Source: Saccharothrix sp. ALI-22-I (lineage in GTDB: Bacteria > Actinomycetota > Actinomycetes > Mycobacteriales > Pseudonocardiaceae). Taken from it: a DNA stretch of 64,000 nt. Positions within the stretch are counted from its first letter, which is position 1, and each line of letters opens with the position of its first letter. The notes under the pieces are model-generated. The model searched no databases. It worked only from the letters and a program-made list of their open reading frames with translations, and was not told where the DNA came from. A program made the translations under genes and the position numbers. Where the stretch lies: contig NZ_MTQP01000055.1 of NCBI RefSeq assembly GCF_001984175.1, positions 1 to 64,000 on the forward strand, written 5' to 3'. This document shows, piece after piece, positions 16,528 through 25,200 of this stretch.

Positions 16528-17760
16528 GTGCAGCTGCGGTACAACTTCCGCGTCGAACCGACGCCGAGCCAGCAGCAGTTGCTGGCTCGGGCGTTCGGGT
16601 GCGCGCGGGTGGTGTTCAACGACGGGCTGCGCGCACGCCAGGCCGCCCGGGAAGCCGGACTGCCTTACATCCCGGACGGCGAGCTGTCCAAGCAGGTGAT
16701 CACCTGCGCCAAGGGCACGCCGGAGCGGGCGTGGCTGTCTGAGGTGTCGGCGGTGGTGCTGCAACAGGCCCTGGCCGATCTGAACGTGGCGTACCGCAAC
16801 TTCTTCGCCGCGATCTCGGGAAGGCGCAAGGGCCGCAAGGTCGCACCGCCGCGGTTCCGGTCCCGCAAGGACAACCGGCAGGCCATCCGGTTCACCGCCA
16901 ACGCCCGGTTCCGGGTGCTGGACAACGGCAGGCTGCGCCTGCCGAAGATCGGCGACCTCCGCGTGCGCTGGTCACGGGAACTTCCCGCCCCGCCGTCGTC
17001 GGCCACGATCATCAGGGACGCGGCGGGCAGGTACTTCGCCTCGTTCGTCGTCCGGGCATCCGACGCCCCGCTGCCCCTGGTCGAGCCGCGGGTGGACATC
17101 GACCTGGGCCTGACCCACTTCGCGGTGCTCTCGGACGGCACGAAGGTCGCCGCGCCGCGTTTCCTGCGGCAGGCCGCCCGCAGGCTCCGCACGTTGCAGA
17201 AAGCCCTGTCCCGCAAGGCCAAGGGCTCCAACCGTCGCCGCAAGGCCGTCGTCGCGGTGGCCCGTGCCCATGCCAGGGTCGCCGACACGCGCCGGGACTT
17301 CCACCACAAGCTGTCGACCACGATCGTCCGCGACAACCAAGCGGTGTACGTGGAAGACCTCGCGGTGGCGGGTCTGGCCCGCACGCGGCTGGCGAAGTCC
17401 GCGCACGACGCCGGATGGGCACGGTTCACGGCGATGCTGGAGTACAAAGCCGCCCGCCACGGGCGTGCCTTCGCCCAGGTCGACCGCTGGTTCCCCTCCA
17501 CCCGCCGGTGCTCGGCGTGCGGGGCGGTCGGCGAGAAGTTGCCGTTGAACGTCCGGTCGTGGACCTGTCCGTGTGGTGTGGTCCACGACCGGGACGTCAA
17601 CGCGGCACGCAACGTGTTGGCCGCCGGACGGGCGGACAACTCAAACGACCGTGGAGCGCGCGTAAGACCGGCACCCGTGTCGGCAGCGCGCAGGGAAGCG
17701 GTAACCCACCCGGACGCCGCGCGGGCCACGCGCAGCGTGGAGGGAATCCCCGTCCTCTAG
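16528..17760 (+). CDS. tnpB: TnpB RNA-guided nuclease (IS605 OrfB)
   Basis: A full-length 410-residue TnpB. The N-terminal helix-turn-helix/REC part (YNFRVEPTPSQQQLLARAFG) leads into a RuvC-like core with Asp192 (DIDLGLTHFAVLSDG), Glu276 (YVEDLAVAGL) and Asp in HDRDVNAARN (354/356). A four-Cys zinc finger lies between the last two (CSACG and CPCG). All three acidic residues are present, so it should be active. TnpB proteins use an RNA from their own 3' end to cut DNA next to a TAM, which helps keep the element in place. GTG 16528 is 26 bases from the tnpA start on the other strand. Confidence 0.93.
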   Translation: MQLRYNFRVEPTPSQQQLLARAFGCARVVFNDGLRARQAAREAGLPYIPDGELSKQVITCAKGTPERAWLSEVSAVVLQQALADLNVAYRNFFAAISGRRKGRKVAPPRFRSRKDNRQAIRFTANARFRVLDNGRLRLPKIGDLRVRWSRELPAPPSSATIIRDAAGRYFASFVVRASDAPLPLVEPRVDIDLGLTHFAVLSDGTKVAAPRFLRQAARRLRTLQKALSRKAKGSNRRRKAVVAVARAHARVADTRRDFHHKLSTTIVRDNQAVYVEDLAVAGLARTRLAKSAHDAGWARFTAMLEYKAARHGRAFAQVDRWFPSTRRCSACGAVGEKLPLNVRSWTCPCGVVHDRDVNAARNVLAAGRADNSNDRGARVRPAPVSAARREAVTHPDAARATRSVEGIPVL

Positions 17761-17777
17761 GACGGAGAGGATGTCAA
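17620..17777 (+). ncRNA. Candidate TnpB guide RNA (omega RNA), 3' end of tnpB to the IS right end
   Basis: In IS605 elements the RNA that loads TnpB covers the end of tnpB and the right end, with a guide copied from the flanking DNA. Here the scaffold would run through the end of tnpB and the hairpin at 17750-17765 to GGATGTCAA at 17769-17777. The guide would begin TTCAACCACGCCGCG at 17778. That guide matches the empty MOSC site itself. The 5' limit is a guess; position is inferred from known elements. Confidence 0.55.
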
Positions 17778-18131
17778 TTCAACCACGCCGCGCACCGCCT
17801 GGCCGCCGTCACGGTCTTCGCCGTCGAGGCGCTGGAGGACATCACGGACAGCCTCGGTCTGGCCGCCGTGCCCGATCCGCTGGTCGTGCGGCGCAACATC
17901 GTGCTGCGCGGGTTCGACGTGAACGGCCTCGCCCGGCACGACGTCTTCAGCCTGGACTCCGGCGACGGCCCGGTCCGGTTCGAGGCGCACCGGCCGGCGA
18001 ACCCGTGTGCGTGGATGAACGCCGTGATCGCCCCTGGAGCGTTCAAGGCGCTGCGCGGTCGCGGGGGAGTGCGGTGCGTCCCCGTGGACGACGGGCTGCT
18101 GCGCCTCGGCCCTGCGACCCTGGTTGCGTAA
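17778..18131 (+). pseudogene. MOSC-domain gene, 3' part
   Basis: In frame with the 5' part, 117 codons encode FNHAAHRLAAVTVFAVEALE, NIVLRGFDVNGLARHDVFSL, FEAHRPANPCAWMNAVIAPG and a final LRLGPATLVA. NPCAWM carries the conserved Cys of MOSC domains, proposed to bind sulfur or cofactor. The intact protein would be about 168 residues. No start or ribosome site exists after the IS, so this half is probably silent. Confidence 0.85.
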
Positions 18132-18177
18132 CGCTGCGTGCCGCGGGGTGAGAACGGGACTCCCGCGCGACGGGAGG

Positions 18178-18687
18178 TCAGGCGTTCTGCGGGGGGCACC
18201 CGGTTTCGGGTGGGCGTCCGTCCTCGATCCGCAGGACTGCCGTGCCGACGAGGTGCTGTAGCGCGGTCCTGAACGTCGCCCGCGACGGGCCGTCGAGGTC
18301 GGCGAGCAGGTTGTCCTCGATCATCGCGATGTCGTCGCGGGTGGCTTCGAGGGCGAGGCGTCCCTGCGGGGTGACCTCGATGATGCGGGCTCTGCGGTCG
18401 GCCGGGTCGGGCCGACGGACGACCAGGCCGGCGCTCTCCAGTTCGTCGAGGATCAGCACCAGCTTGCTCTTGTCGACCGACACCGCCTGGGCGAGGGCGA
18501 GCTGGTTGCGGGCGGGGGAGTCGACGATCGCCATCAGCACGGTGTAGCCCCAGTGGCTCAACCCGTGTCGCTCCACCACCCCGGCCTCCGCGGTGGCGAG
18601 TCCCTGCTTCAGGCGGGCGAACACCCAGTGCAGGTCCTCGTGCAGCCGACTGCCGTGGGCGCTCTCGGGGGTGCGAGAGGCGGTCAT
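18178..18687 (-). CDS. MarR family transcriptional regulator
   Basis: A 169-residue winged-helix repressor: GVVERHGLSHWGYTVLMAI, LALAQAVSVDKSKLVLILDE for the recognition region, then the wing DPADRRARIIEVTPQGRLAL (DxRxxxxxxTxxGR signature). MarR proteins act as dimers and usually release DNA on binding small aromatics or oxidants. It is divergent from an SDR gene through an AT-rich gap packed with dyads, so it probably represses both. Confidence 0.9.
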   Translation of the reverse strand: MTASRTPESAHGSRLHEDLHWVFARLKQGLATAEAGVVERHGLSHWGYTVLMAIVDSPARNQLALAQAVSVDKSKLVLILDELESAGLVVRRPDPADRRARIIEVTPQGRLALEATRDDIAMIEDNLLADLDGPSRATFRTALQHLVGTAVLRIEDGRPPETGCPPQNA

Positions 18688-18699
18688 GGGCTCATGATA

Positions 18700-18760
18700 G
18701 CAAGATCAAAATATCTTCTTGACTTGAGATTGTCTAATCTTAAACTGGTGGTGATTCAAG
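18700..18760. promoter_or_regulatory. AT-rich divergent promoter with MarR-type operators
   Basis: A standard plus-strand promoter, TTGACT (18719-18724), 16 bases, TAAACT (18741-18746), serves the SDR gene. Two dyads overlap it: AAGAT-CAAAAT-ATCTT upstream of the -35, and AGATT-GTCT-AATCT between -35 and -10. A looser CAAGACTATCT lies after. This AT-rich patch stands out against the GC-rich background. Confidence 0.6.
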
Positions 18761-18786
18761 ACTATCTGGGCATGGGGGTATTTCAC

Positions 18787-19575
18787 GTGGACACCGGACT
18801 GAAGGGTCGCGTCGTGCTGGTCACCGGCGCGACGACCGGGATCGGCGCCGCGACGGCTCGTGCCTACGGGCGGGAGGGGGCGCGGGTGGCGATCACCTAC
18901 CGGAACAACGCCGAGAAGGCCGAGAAGGTGGCCGCCGAGGTGGAGGCGGAGGGAGGGCAGGCGTTCGTCGTCCGGCTCGACCTCGAAGACCTGTCGAGCA
19001 TCGGTGAGGCCGCCGCGACGGTGGTCGAGCGGTGGGGCGGAATCGACGTCCTCGTCGCCAACGCCGTCCGGTGGGGCGGTGACGGGCCGCCGGACCCCGG
19101 TGTCCGCTTCGAGGACGTGCCGCTGGAGGAGTGGCAGGCGATGATCAACGCCAACCTGGTGGGTGCCGTCGCATCCGTGCGCGCGGTCCTGCCGGGTATG
19201 CGCGCCAAGGGCTGGGGGCGGATCGTGCTGATCTCCTCGGGTGTCGCGGAGGAAGGACTGCCCGGCCCCGGTCCCTACGGAACCGCCAAATCCGGCCTGT
19301 ACGGGCTCGCCCGCAGCCTCGCCTGGGAGGGCGGACGGGACGGAATCCTGGTCAACGTGGTGGCACCCGGCTTCACCCTGACCGACAACCGGCCGGACAT
19401 CCCGGAGTTCGTGGTCAGCGCCCTCGCCTCGGCCACACCCACCCGCAGGCTCTCGGACTCCGACGACGTGGCCAGGATCGTGGTGTTCCTCGGCTCGGCC
19501 GCCAACGGCAACCTCACCGGTGAGCTGATCCGGGACGGCTCTTCCGCGGCGCGCGCACCACACATCGGCGGGTAG
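18787..19575 (+). CDS. SDR family oxidoreductase
   Basis: A 262-residue classical short-chain dehydrogenase. RVVLVTGATTGIGAATARAY holds the TGxxxGIG cofactor motif, and AITYRNN suggests NADP(H). The catalytic Ser lies in IVLISSG and the Tyr/Lys in GPYGTAKSGLYG, with NVVAPGFTLTD after it. GTG 18787 (8 bases after GGGGG) fits better than ATG 18772, which overlaps that site. It lies divergent from, and is likely repressed by, the MarR gene. Substrate unknown. Confidence 0.9.
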   Translation: MDTGLKGRVVLVTGATTGIGAATARAYGREGARVAITYRNNAEKAEKVAAEVEAEGGQAFVVRLDLEDLSSIGEAAATVVERWGGIDVLVANAVRWGGDGPPDPGVRFEDVPLEEWQAMINANLVGAVASVRAVLPGMRAKGWGRIVLISSGVAEEGLPGPGPYGTAKSGLYGLARSLAWEGGRDGILVNVVAPGFTLTDNRPDIPEFVVSALASATPTRRLSDSDDVARIVVFLGSAANGNLTGELIRDGSSAARAPHIGG

Positions 19576-19689
19576 CCGACCACTGCCCGCGAACCGGTGC
19601 CCGCGACGGTGGCAGGGGTACGTGCCGGGTTCGGGAGTCGGTTCAACGGGTGCATCGAGACGCAGCGACCCGCGCTTGCGAGGGGTGCG

Positions 19690-20423
19690 CTAGCCCAGTT
19701 CCCAGGCCCTGATGGAGGTCTGCTCCGAGGTGTTGCCGGCGGCGTCGGCCGTGCGGGTTCGCACCGATACGTGGCCGGCCCCCGGCGGCGGCGTGAGCAC
19801 TGTGCGCCAACCGTCGTGAGCGGGGGTGACCCGGGCAGGCTGCCACGACACACCGTCGTCGTAGGAGACGTCCACGGCCAGTTCGGTCAGCCCGGTCGCG
19901 GGTACCGCCCAGCGCTGGTCCACCCGGATGGGGACGACCAGTTGTCGCCCGGCCGACGCCCGGTTGTGCGCGTCCAGCTCCGGGGTCGGCCACACGTTCG
20001 CGGCCGGCAGCAGGCCCTCGCCGGCGGGTGTGTAGCCGGAGGTGAACGTCCACGCCGCACGGAACTCCAGGGCGGGCAAGGGCGCGCCGCCGAGATCGAC
20101 GAACCGGCATCCGCCCCGGTCACCTCGAAAGCGGCCGGCTCGGCCAGGTCACCGGCACCCGCGGACAGCGACGCGTCGCGCGGGATCACGTAGTGCCGCC
20201 CACCGACCCGGTAACCGGCGACGGTGATCCGCTCCCGGTCGGGGCCCGGCCGCACCACCGATCCGCGGGCGGTGGCCAGGACCTGGTCACCGGTCGGCAG
20301 GGTCGCGGTGTGCGGCCGGATGTCACCGGCGACCGCTGTGTCGGGGACGTCCGCGCCCACGTCGGCAACCGGCACCAGGCCGAGTAAGAGCAGGGTGACG
20401 CCGACGATTCGCTTTCGGTACAA
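19690..20423 (-). pseudogene. S8 protease pseudogene with the catalytic core deleted
   Basis: The 5' part (20423 to about 20090) encodes a signal peptide and pro-region, HTATLPTGDQVLATARG and YRVGGRHYVIPRDASL, matching the pro-region of the protease at 10.9 kb. After a frameshift near 20.08 kb, the rest encodes only the last C-terminal beta domain, FRAAWTFTSGYTPAGEGLLP, then LAVDVSYDDGVSWQPARV and TSEQTSIRAWELG. The matching end in the intact protease is about 950 residues further on. The whole Asp/His/Ser domain is gone, so no activity is possible. Confidence 0.8.
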
Positions 20424-20440
20424 GGGGGTTCGCCTTCGGC

Positions 20441-21472
20441 TCAGGTGAGTGGTTGGGAAGTCCAGGTGGACTTGTCGCTTGGTGTCGGGACCATCCGCAC
20501 GGTCCGGGCGATGGTGAGCAGGGCGTCACTCGGACCCCGGACGTCGATGGCGAACTCGTCGGTGAACCCGAAGATGATCACGCTCTCGCCGTCGACCTTC
20601 GCCGGGTGACCGTCCACGGTCTGGTTCGCGCCGAGGTGCTGGGCCATCTTGGAGCCGTTCTCGACGGCCACCGAGACGGCGCCGACCTCCCGGTCCGGAT
20701 CGGAGGGGTCCTCGGTGGCGAAGACGAGCCCGGTCCGCACGAACGGGTTGTCGGGTGGGCGGATCTGAGTGGTGGCGCCGATCAGGCGGTGGGGCGTGGG
20801 CAAGGGGGGCGTGGGCAGGGGGAGCGTGAACGGCATGGTGACCGGTTCGCCGACGCCGACGCGCACGGCCTGCGCGATCCGGCGCATGGTGTCCCGATCC
20901 GCCTCGCTGTCCGTACCCGCGTCGCCGCCGGCCCCGGCGTACTCGACGGTGAGTAACGCCCAGGCCCCGTCGGTCCACTGCCAGGCGAGCAGCTCACCGT
21001 TTTCCCGACCGACCCAGTAGGCGGGGCGGCCGCCGATCGGCTCGGCCGGCGTTCCGGTCTCCGGCCGTATGACGCCCTGGCCGTCCGTGGCCTGTCGGCC
21101 CGGGGCGTACACGGTCGCCAACCCGAACCCGGTCTCCCCGATCTTCAGCATGATCCGTTGCCACCGCCGCGCGGTCGTGTAGGACTCGGGAGTCGCTCCC
21201 GGCACGTCGGCAACCGTGACCACCCGCCGCATCGGATCGAAGTCCTCGATGCCGACGGCCGACCCCGGCTGGGTGGCCGGGCCTACGGACGAACCGCCAC
21301 CGCCCGGCAACCCGAGGACGGGGACCAGGAACGCCACCGCGGCCACCACCGCCGCCGTGCCGACCCACCGCGCCCGGACCTGCCGCCGCCCGGCCACGAT
21401 CGCCCGGTCGATGTCCACTTCGGACGGCGGGAGCGGGTCCTCGTCGCGCAACGGGTCGAAGAGTCGTTCCAT
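20441..21472 (-). CDS. Single-pass membrane protein, probable anti-sigma partner
   Basis: A 343-residue protein starting MERLFDPLRDEDPLPPSEVD. A short cytosolic N terminus (about 35 residues) is followed by one membrane helix (WVGTAAVVAAVAFLVPVLGL), then a large extracytoplasmic region with a proline-rich linker (FTLPLPTPPLPTP). There is no HxxxCxxC zinc anti-sigma motif. ATG 21472 is only two bases after the stop of the sigma factor gene, so the two are co-translated. It is likely the membrane partner or regulator of that sigma factor, an inference from the pairing. Confidence 0.7.
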   Translation of the reverse strand: MERLFDPLRDEDPLPPSEVDIDRAIVAGRRQVRARWVGTAAVVAAVAFLVPVLGLPGGGGSSVGPATQPGSAVGIEDFDPMRRVVTVADVPGATPESYTTARRWQRIMLKIGETGFGLATVYAPGRQATDGQGVIRPETGTPAEPIGGRPAYWVGRENGELLAWQWTDGAWALLTVEYAGAGGDAGTDSEADRDTMRRIAQAVRVGVGEPVTMPFTLPLPTPPLPTPHRLIGATTQIRPPDNPFVRTGLVFATEDPSDPDREVGAVSVAVENGSKMAQHLGANQTVDGHPAKVDGESVIIFGFTDEFAIDVRGPSDALLTIARTVRMVPTPSDKSTWTSQPLT

Positions 21473-21474
21473 GA

Positions 21475-21987
21475 TCAGGCCTCCTTCGCGGCGGTGGGCA
21501 GCGGGCTCTCGTCGAGCAGCCGCCGCATGGTCGCCAGCCCTCGGGCGGTCTGGCTCTTGACCGTGCCGGGGCTGCAATCGAGCACTCCGGCGACGTCGTC
21601 GACCGACATGTCGAACAGGAACCGCAGCACCAGCACCGCGCACAACCGGCGCGGCAGCCGGTCCAGCGCGGCCCGCAGCGTGGCCCGGTCCTCGGCCCGC
21701 AGGTCCGGCTCGACGGCGACGTCGGGCGCGGAGGAGAACAACGAGACCCCCGCCCAACGCAGCCGGCGCTCGTCGAGGAACACGCGGACCAGGATTCGCT
21801 GGACGTAGGCGTCGGTGTTGTCGGCCGCCCGAGCCCGCCGCCAGTTCACGTAGAGCTTGGTGATCGCCTGCTGCACGAGGTCGTCGCCGCGGTGCGGATC
21901 GCCGCACAACCGGTACGCGGACTGGCGCAGCCAACTCAGACTGGTCCGCACGTAGTCGACGTACTCCCGCTCCAACGCCGCCTGCAT
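21475..21987 (-). CDS. SigE-family ECF RNA polymerase sigma factor
   Basis: A 170-residue ECF sigma factor of the actinobacterial SigE family. Region 2 (FYVDYVRTSLSWLRQSAYRL-type; here EREYVDYVRTSLSWLRQ and GDDLVQQAITKLYVNWRR) is followed by region 4 (LPRRLCAVLVLRFLFDMSVD and CSPGTVKSQTARGLATMRRL). ATG 21987 has AAAGGAG upstream. The longer frame to 22095 adds an unmatched extension. It directs polymerase to a small regulon, probably held back by the membrane protein encoded next. Confidence 0.9.
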   Translation of the reverse strand: MQAALEREYVDYVRTSLSWLRQSAYRLCGDPHRGDDLVQQAITKLYVNWRRARAADNTDAYVQRILVRVFLDERRLRWAGVSLFSSAPDVAVEPDLRAEDRATLRAALDRLPRRLCAVLVLRFLFDMSVDDVAGVLDCSPGTVKSQTARGLATMRRLLDESPLPTAAKEA

Positions 21988-22250
21988 CGCGCTCCTTTCG
22001 GCGTCCCTACCCTCACGACGGGCTCGGGGCACCGGATGGTTCTCGACGGGGCGGCCGGGAGCGCTCCCGGCCTCCGCGCGGTCGATCCGCCGCATCGACC
22101 TTTGGCGATCACAGAGTCGCCATCAGGTAAAACACCTGTGAGTAGTGCGTTACGTCATATTCGCCACACACGTGGACTATGGCGCTCGCGCGCGCCATCC
22201 CGCACGCTTCCCTCCGCAAAACAGCGGTGAGTCGCAACGGGGGGAAGCAC

Positions 22251-25200
22251 ATGGCCCAATCGGAGTCCTCGCGCGTCGTCAGACCGGTGGGCCGTGCGCT
22301 CGCGGCGGCGCTCGTGCTCGTCATGACGGCCTCGACGATCAACGCGATCGAGCCGGCCCGGGCGGTCGCCGCACCGCGGCCCGCGCAGAGCGGGCAGACC
22401 GAGCAGTTGCCGGCGAAGAACGAGGCCGCGGACATCCCGTCGGCCCGCGCGACCGCGGCCCTGCACAAGATCCGCGTCGAGGCGCTGAGCGAACGCACCG
22501 AGAACTCCTCGACCTTCGTCAACGCGGACGGCAAGCTCACCACCGACCTGCACGCGGGACCGGTGCGCACCAAGCGCGGTGACGCCTGGGTGCCGGTCGA
22601 CCTGACGCTGGAGAAGCGCGCGGACGGCACGATCGCGCCCAAAGCGCACCCGCGCGACCTGGTGATCGCCGGACCCGGCGGCAAGGCGGGTGAGAGCCGT
22701 GACCTGGCCGTGGTGCGCCACGGCGACGCCGAGGTCGCGTTGCAGTGGACCGGCGCGCTGCCCGAGCCGAAGCTGGAGGGCCGCAAGGCCACCTACCCCG
22801 ACGTGCGGCCCGGCGCCGACCTCGTGGTCGAGGCGACCCGCACCGGGTTCGAGCAGTTCCTGGTCCTCAAGCAGCGCCCGAAGGGCCCGGTCGAGCTGAC
22901 GCTCCCGCTGCGCACCAGGAACGCCACCCCGAAGCACAAGGACGACGGCAACACCGACCTGCTCGACGCGGCGGGCACCGTCGTCGGCTCCATCCCCAAG
23001 CCCGAGATGTGGGACGACAAGCGGCACGAGAAGACCGGCGAGCCGCTCAAGCGGGTGCCGCTCGGCCTGGACGTCAAGCCGGCCACCGCCGCGCGCTCGG
23101 CCCAGCCGGACAAGCAGGCCGCCACCGAGCTCAAGCTCACCGCGGACGCCGGTTTCCTGGCCGCCGAGGACACCCGGTACCCGGTGGTGATCGACCCGGT
23201 CGTCGACCTCGGCCCGGTCTACGACAAGTACGTCCAGACCGGCACGACGGCGGACACCGGCGGCTCGACCGAGTTGCGCCTGGGCACGTTCGACGGCGGC
23301 GCGACGGTGGCCCGTTCGTACTTCAACTTCGACCTGTCCCAGTTCCGCGGCAGGCGCATCCACAGCGCGCGGCTGAACCTGTACGAGTGGCACGCGTGGT
23401 CGTGCGACGCGCGTGACTGGCAGATCTGGGACACCGGCCTGATCGGGTCCGGCACCAACTGGAACGCCCAGCCGCCGTGGTACACGCACTGGTCCACCAC
23501 CAGCGAGACGAAGGGCTACTCGGCGTCCTGCAACGACGGCTGGGTCAGCGGCGACATCCGCGGGCTGGTGCAGTTGGCGGCGGACAACGGTTCCGGCATG
23601 GTCGGCGTGATGGCCAAGGCCGCCAACGAGAGCGACAACTACAGCTGGAAGAAGTTCGACTCGGCGCAGGCGGGCGGGGTCCCGCACATCACCGTCGACT
23701 ACAACTCCCGCCCCGACCCGGCGACCGGCTTGGACGTGTCCGACCGCGGCGACTCCAACGGCCAGACCTTCACCCGCTCCACCACGCCCACTCTGTCGTT
23801 CCGCCCGAGCGACCCGGACGGCGGCACGGTGCGGGCCGCATTCTTCGTCTACGAAGGCGACCGGATGATCCAGGACCACTGGCTCACCGGTGTGCCGTCG
23901 GGCAGTGTCGTCACCTGGAAGGTCCCGGCAGGCATTCTCCAGTCGGGTAAGAGCTACCGGTTCCGGGCGACCACTGTGGATGACCACGACTGGGCCGACG
24001 ACGCCTGGGTGACCATCCGCTCGGTCGGCTCGAACCAGAACATGGACCTGCCGAACTGCACGTCCGAGAACGGCAGGCAGTTCATCCAGTGGCCCGCCAA
24101 CGGCAGCGACTGCCAGCGGTTCGCGCTGTACAACACCGGTGACGGGCATTACGCGATTCCGACGATGGCCACGCTCAAGGCGCTGGACCTGCGCAATTGC
24201 GACAGCGCCGACGGCGCTGCGGTGCAGCAGTGGCCCTACAACGGCAACCCCTGCCAGCGGTGGCGGCTGGACCACGTCGGCAACGGCGAGTACAAGCTCA
24301 TCTCCCAGGCCAGCGGCAAGGCGCTGGACGTGCCGGGCTGCACGCAGAACCAGGGCAACGGCCTGTGGACGTGGACGTCCTTCGACACCGCGTGCCAGCG
24401 GTGGCGCCTGGACGTGTCGCCTGCGCGTGGCGCGCAGGTGCAGTGGCGGCAGTTCACCGTGGACACCCAGGATCCCGGTGCGCCGTTCGTGTCCTCGGTG
24501 GACTACCCGAACGACAACAAGTGGCACAAGGCGGCGGGGCAGGCGGGCACGTTCACCTTCACCCCGCCGGCGGGCACCGCTGACGTGCACTCCTACCTGT
24601 GGGCGTTGGACGCCGTGCCCACGACGGAGGTGGTGGCCGGCGCGGACGGCAAGGCCACGCCCGCGATCACACCGGCCACGGACGGCCAGCACACGCTCAA
24701 CGTCCGCACCAAGGACCGGTCCGGCCGGTTGTCCGGGATCAGCTCGTACACCTTCCACGTGGGCCGGGCCGGGTTGTTGCGGCCGGCGGAGGCCACCCGG
24801 GTGCCGCGGCGGCTCCAGTTGCAGGTGGACGGCGAGCCGGCGTTCACGCACGTCAAGTTCGCGTGGCGACGTGGTCCGGGCGCGGCGGTCGAGGCCGACA
24901 TCCCGTCCGCGAACCTGACCAGGGCGAACGGGGCGTCGTTGGGCGCGGGGTTCGTGCCGCTGTCCTCGTTCGGCGAGTTCGCGGTGTGGAACGCGGTCGA
25001 CACCCTGGGCGAGGCCGCCGGCGTGGTGCAGGTGAAGGCCGTGCTGGCCACCGACGCCGCCGGCACCGGCGCGTACTCGACCGCGTGGCGCACCGCGGTG
25101 GTCGACCCGAGCGCGGAGAACGCGGCCGGGACGTCGATCGGCCCCGGCTCGGTGAACCTGCTGACCGGTGACTACTCGATCGGCTCGACCGACGCCGAGG

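Larger units (their letters stand above)
16009..17777 (+). mobile_element. IS200/IS605-type insertion element, 1769 bp
   Basis: The element holds a minus-strand tnpA-like Y1 transposase and a plus-strand tnpB, the IS605 arrangement. Host MOSC codons abut both ends: ...GACCGCTAC ends at 16008 and TTCAACCAC starts at 17778, with no target duplication, as expected for single-strand Y1 transposition. The right end finishes GTCAA, and TCAA is also the right cleavage tetranucleotide of IS608. Subterminal hairpins occur at the right end (17750-17765, CCGTCC-TCTA-GGACGG) and, less perfect, near 16028-16055 at the left. The left flank CTAC is the likely target/TAM. Confidence 0.88.

Noticed and set aside
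17750-17765. Hairpin at the tnpB stop considered as a plain terminator
   Set aside because: Its position and the following GGATGTCAA fit the right end of an IS605 element and the guide RNA scaffold better.
22155-24851. 898-codon open frame on the minus strand opposite the RHS gene
   Set aside because: It mirrors the real gene's third-position GC, has Arg/Gly/Val-rich low-complexity sequence, no domain, and runs opposite a clear signal peptide and lectin domain.
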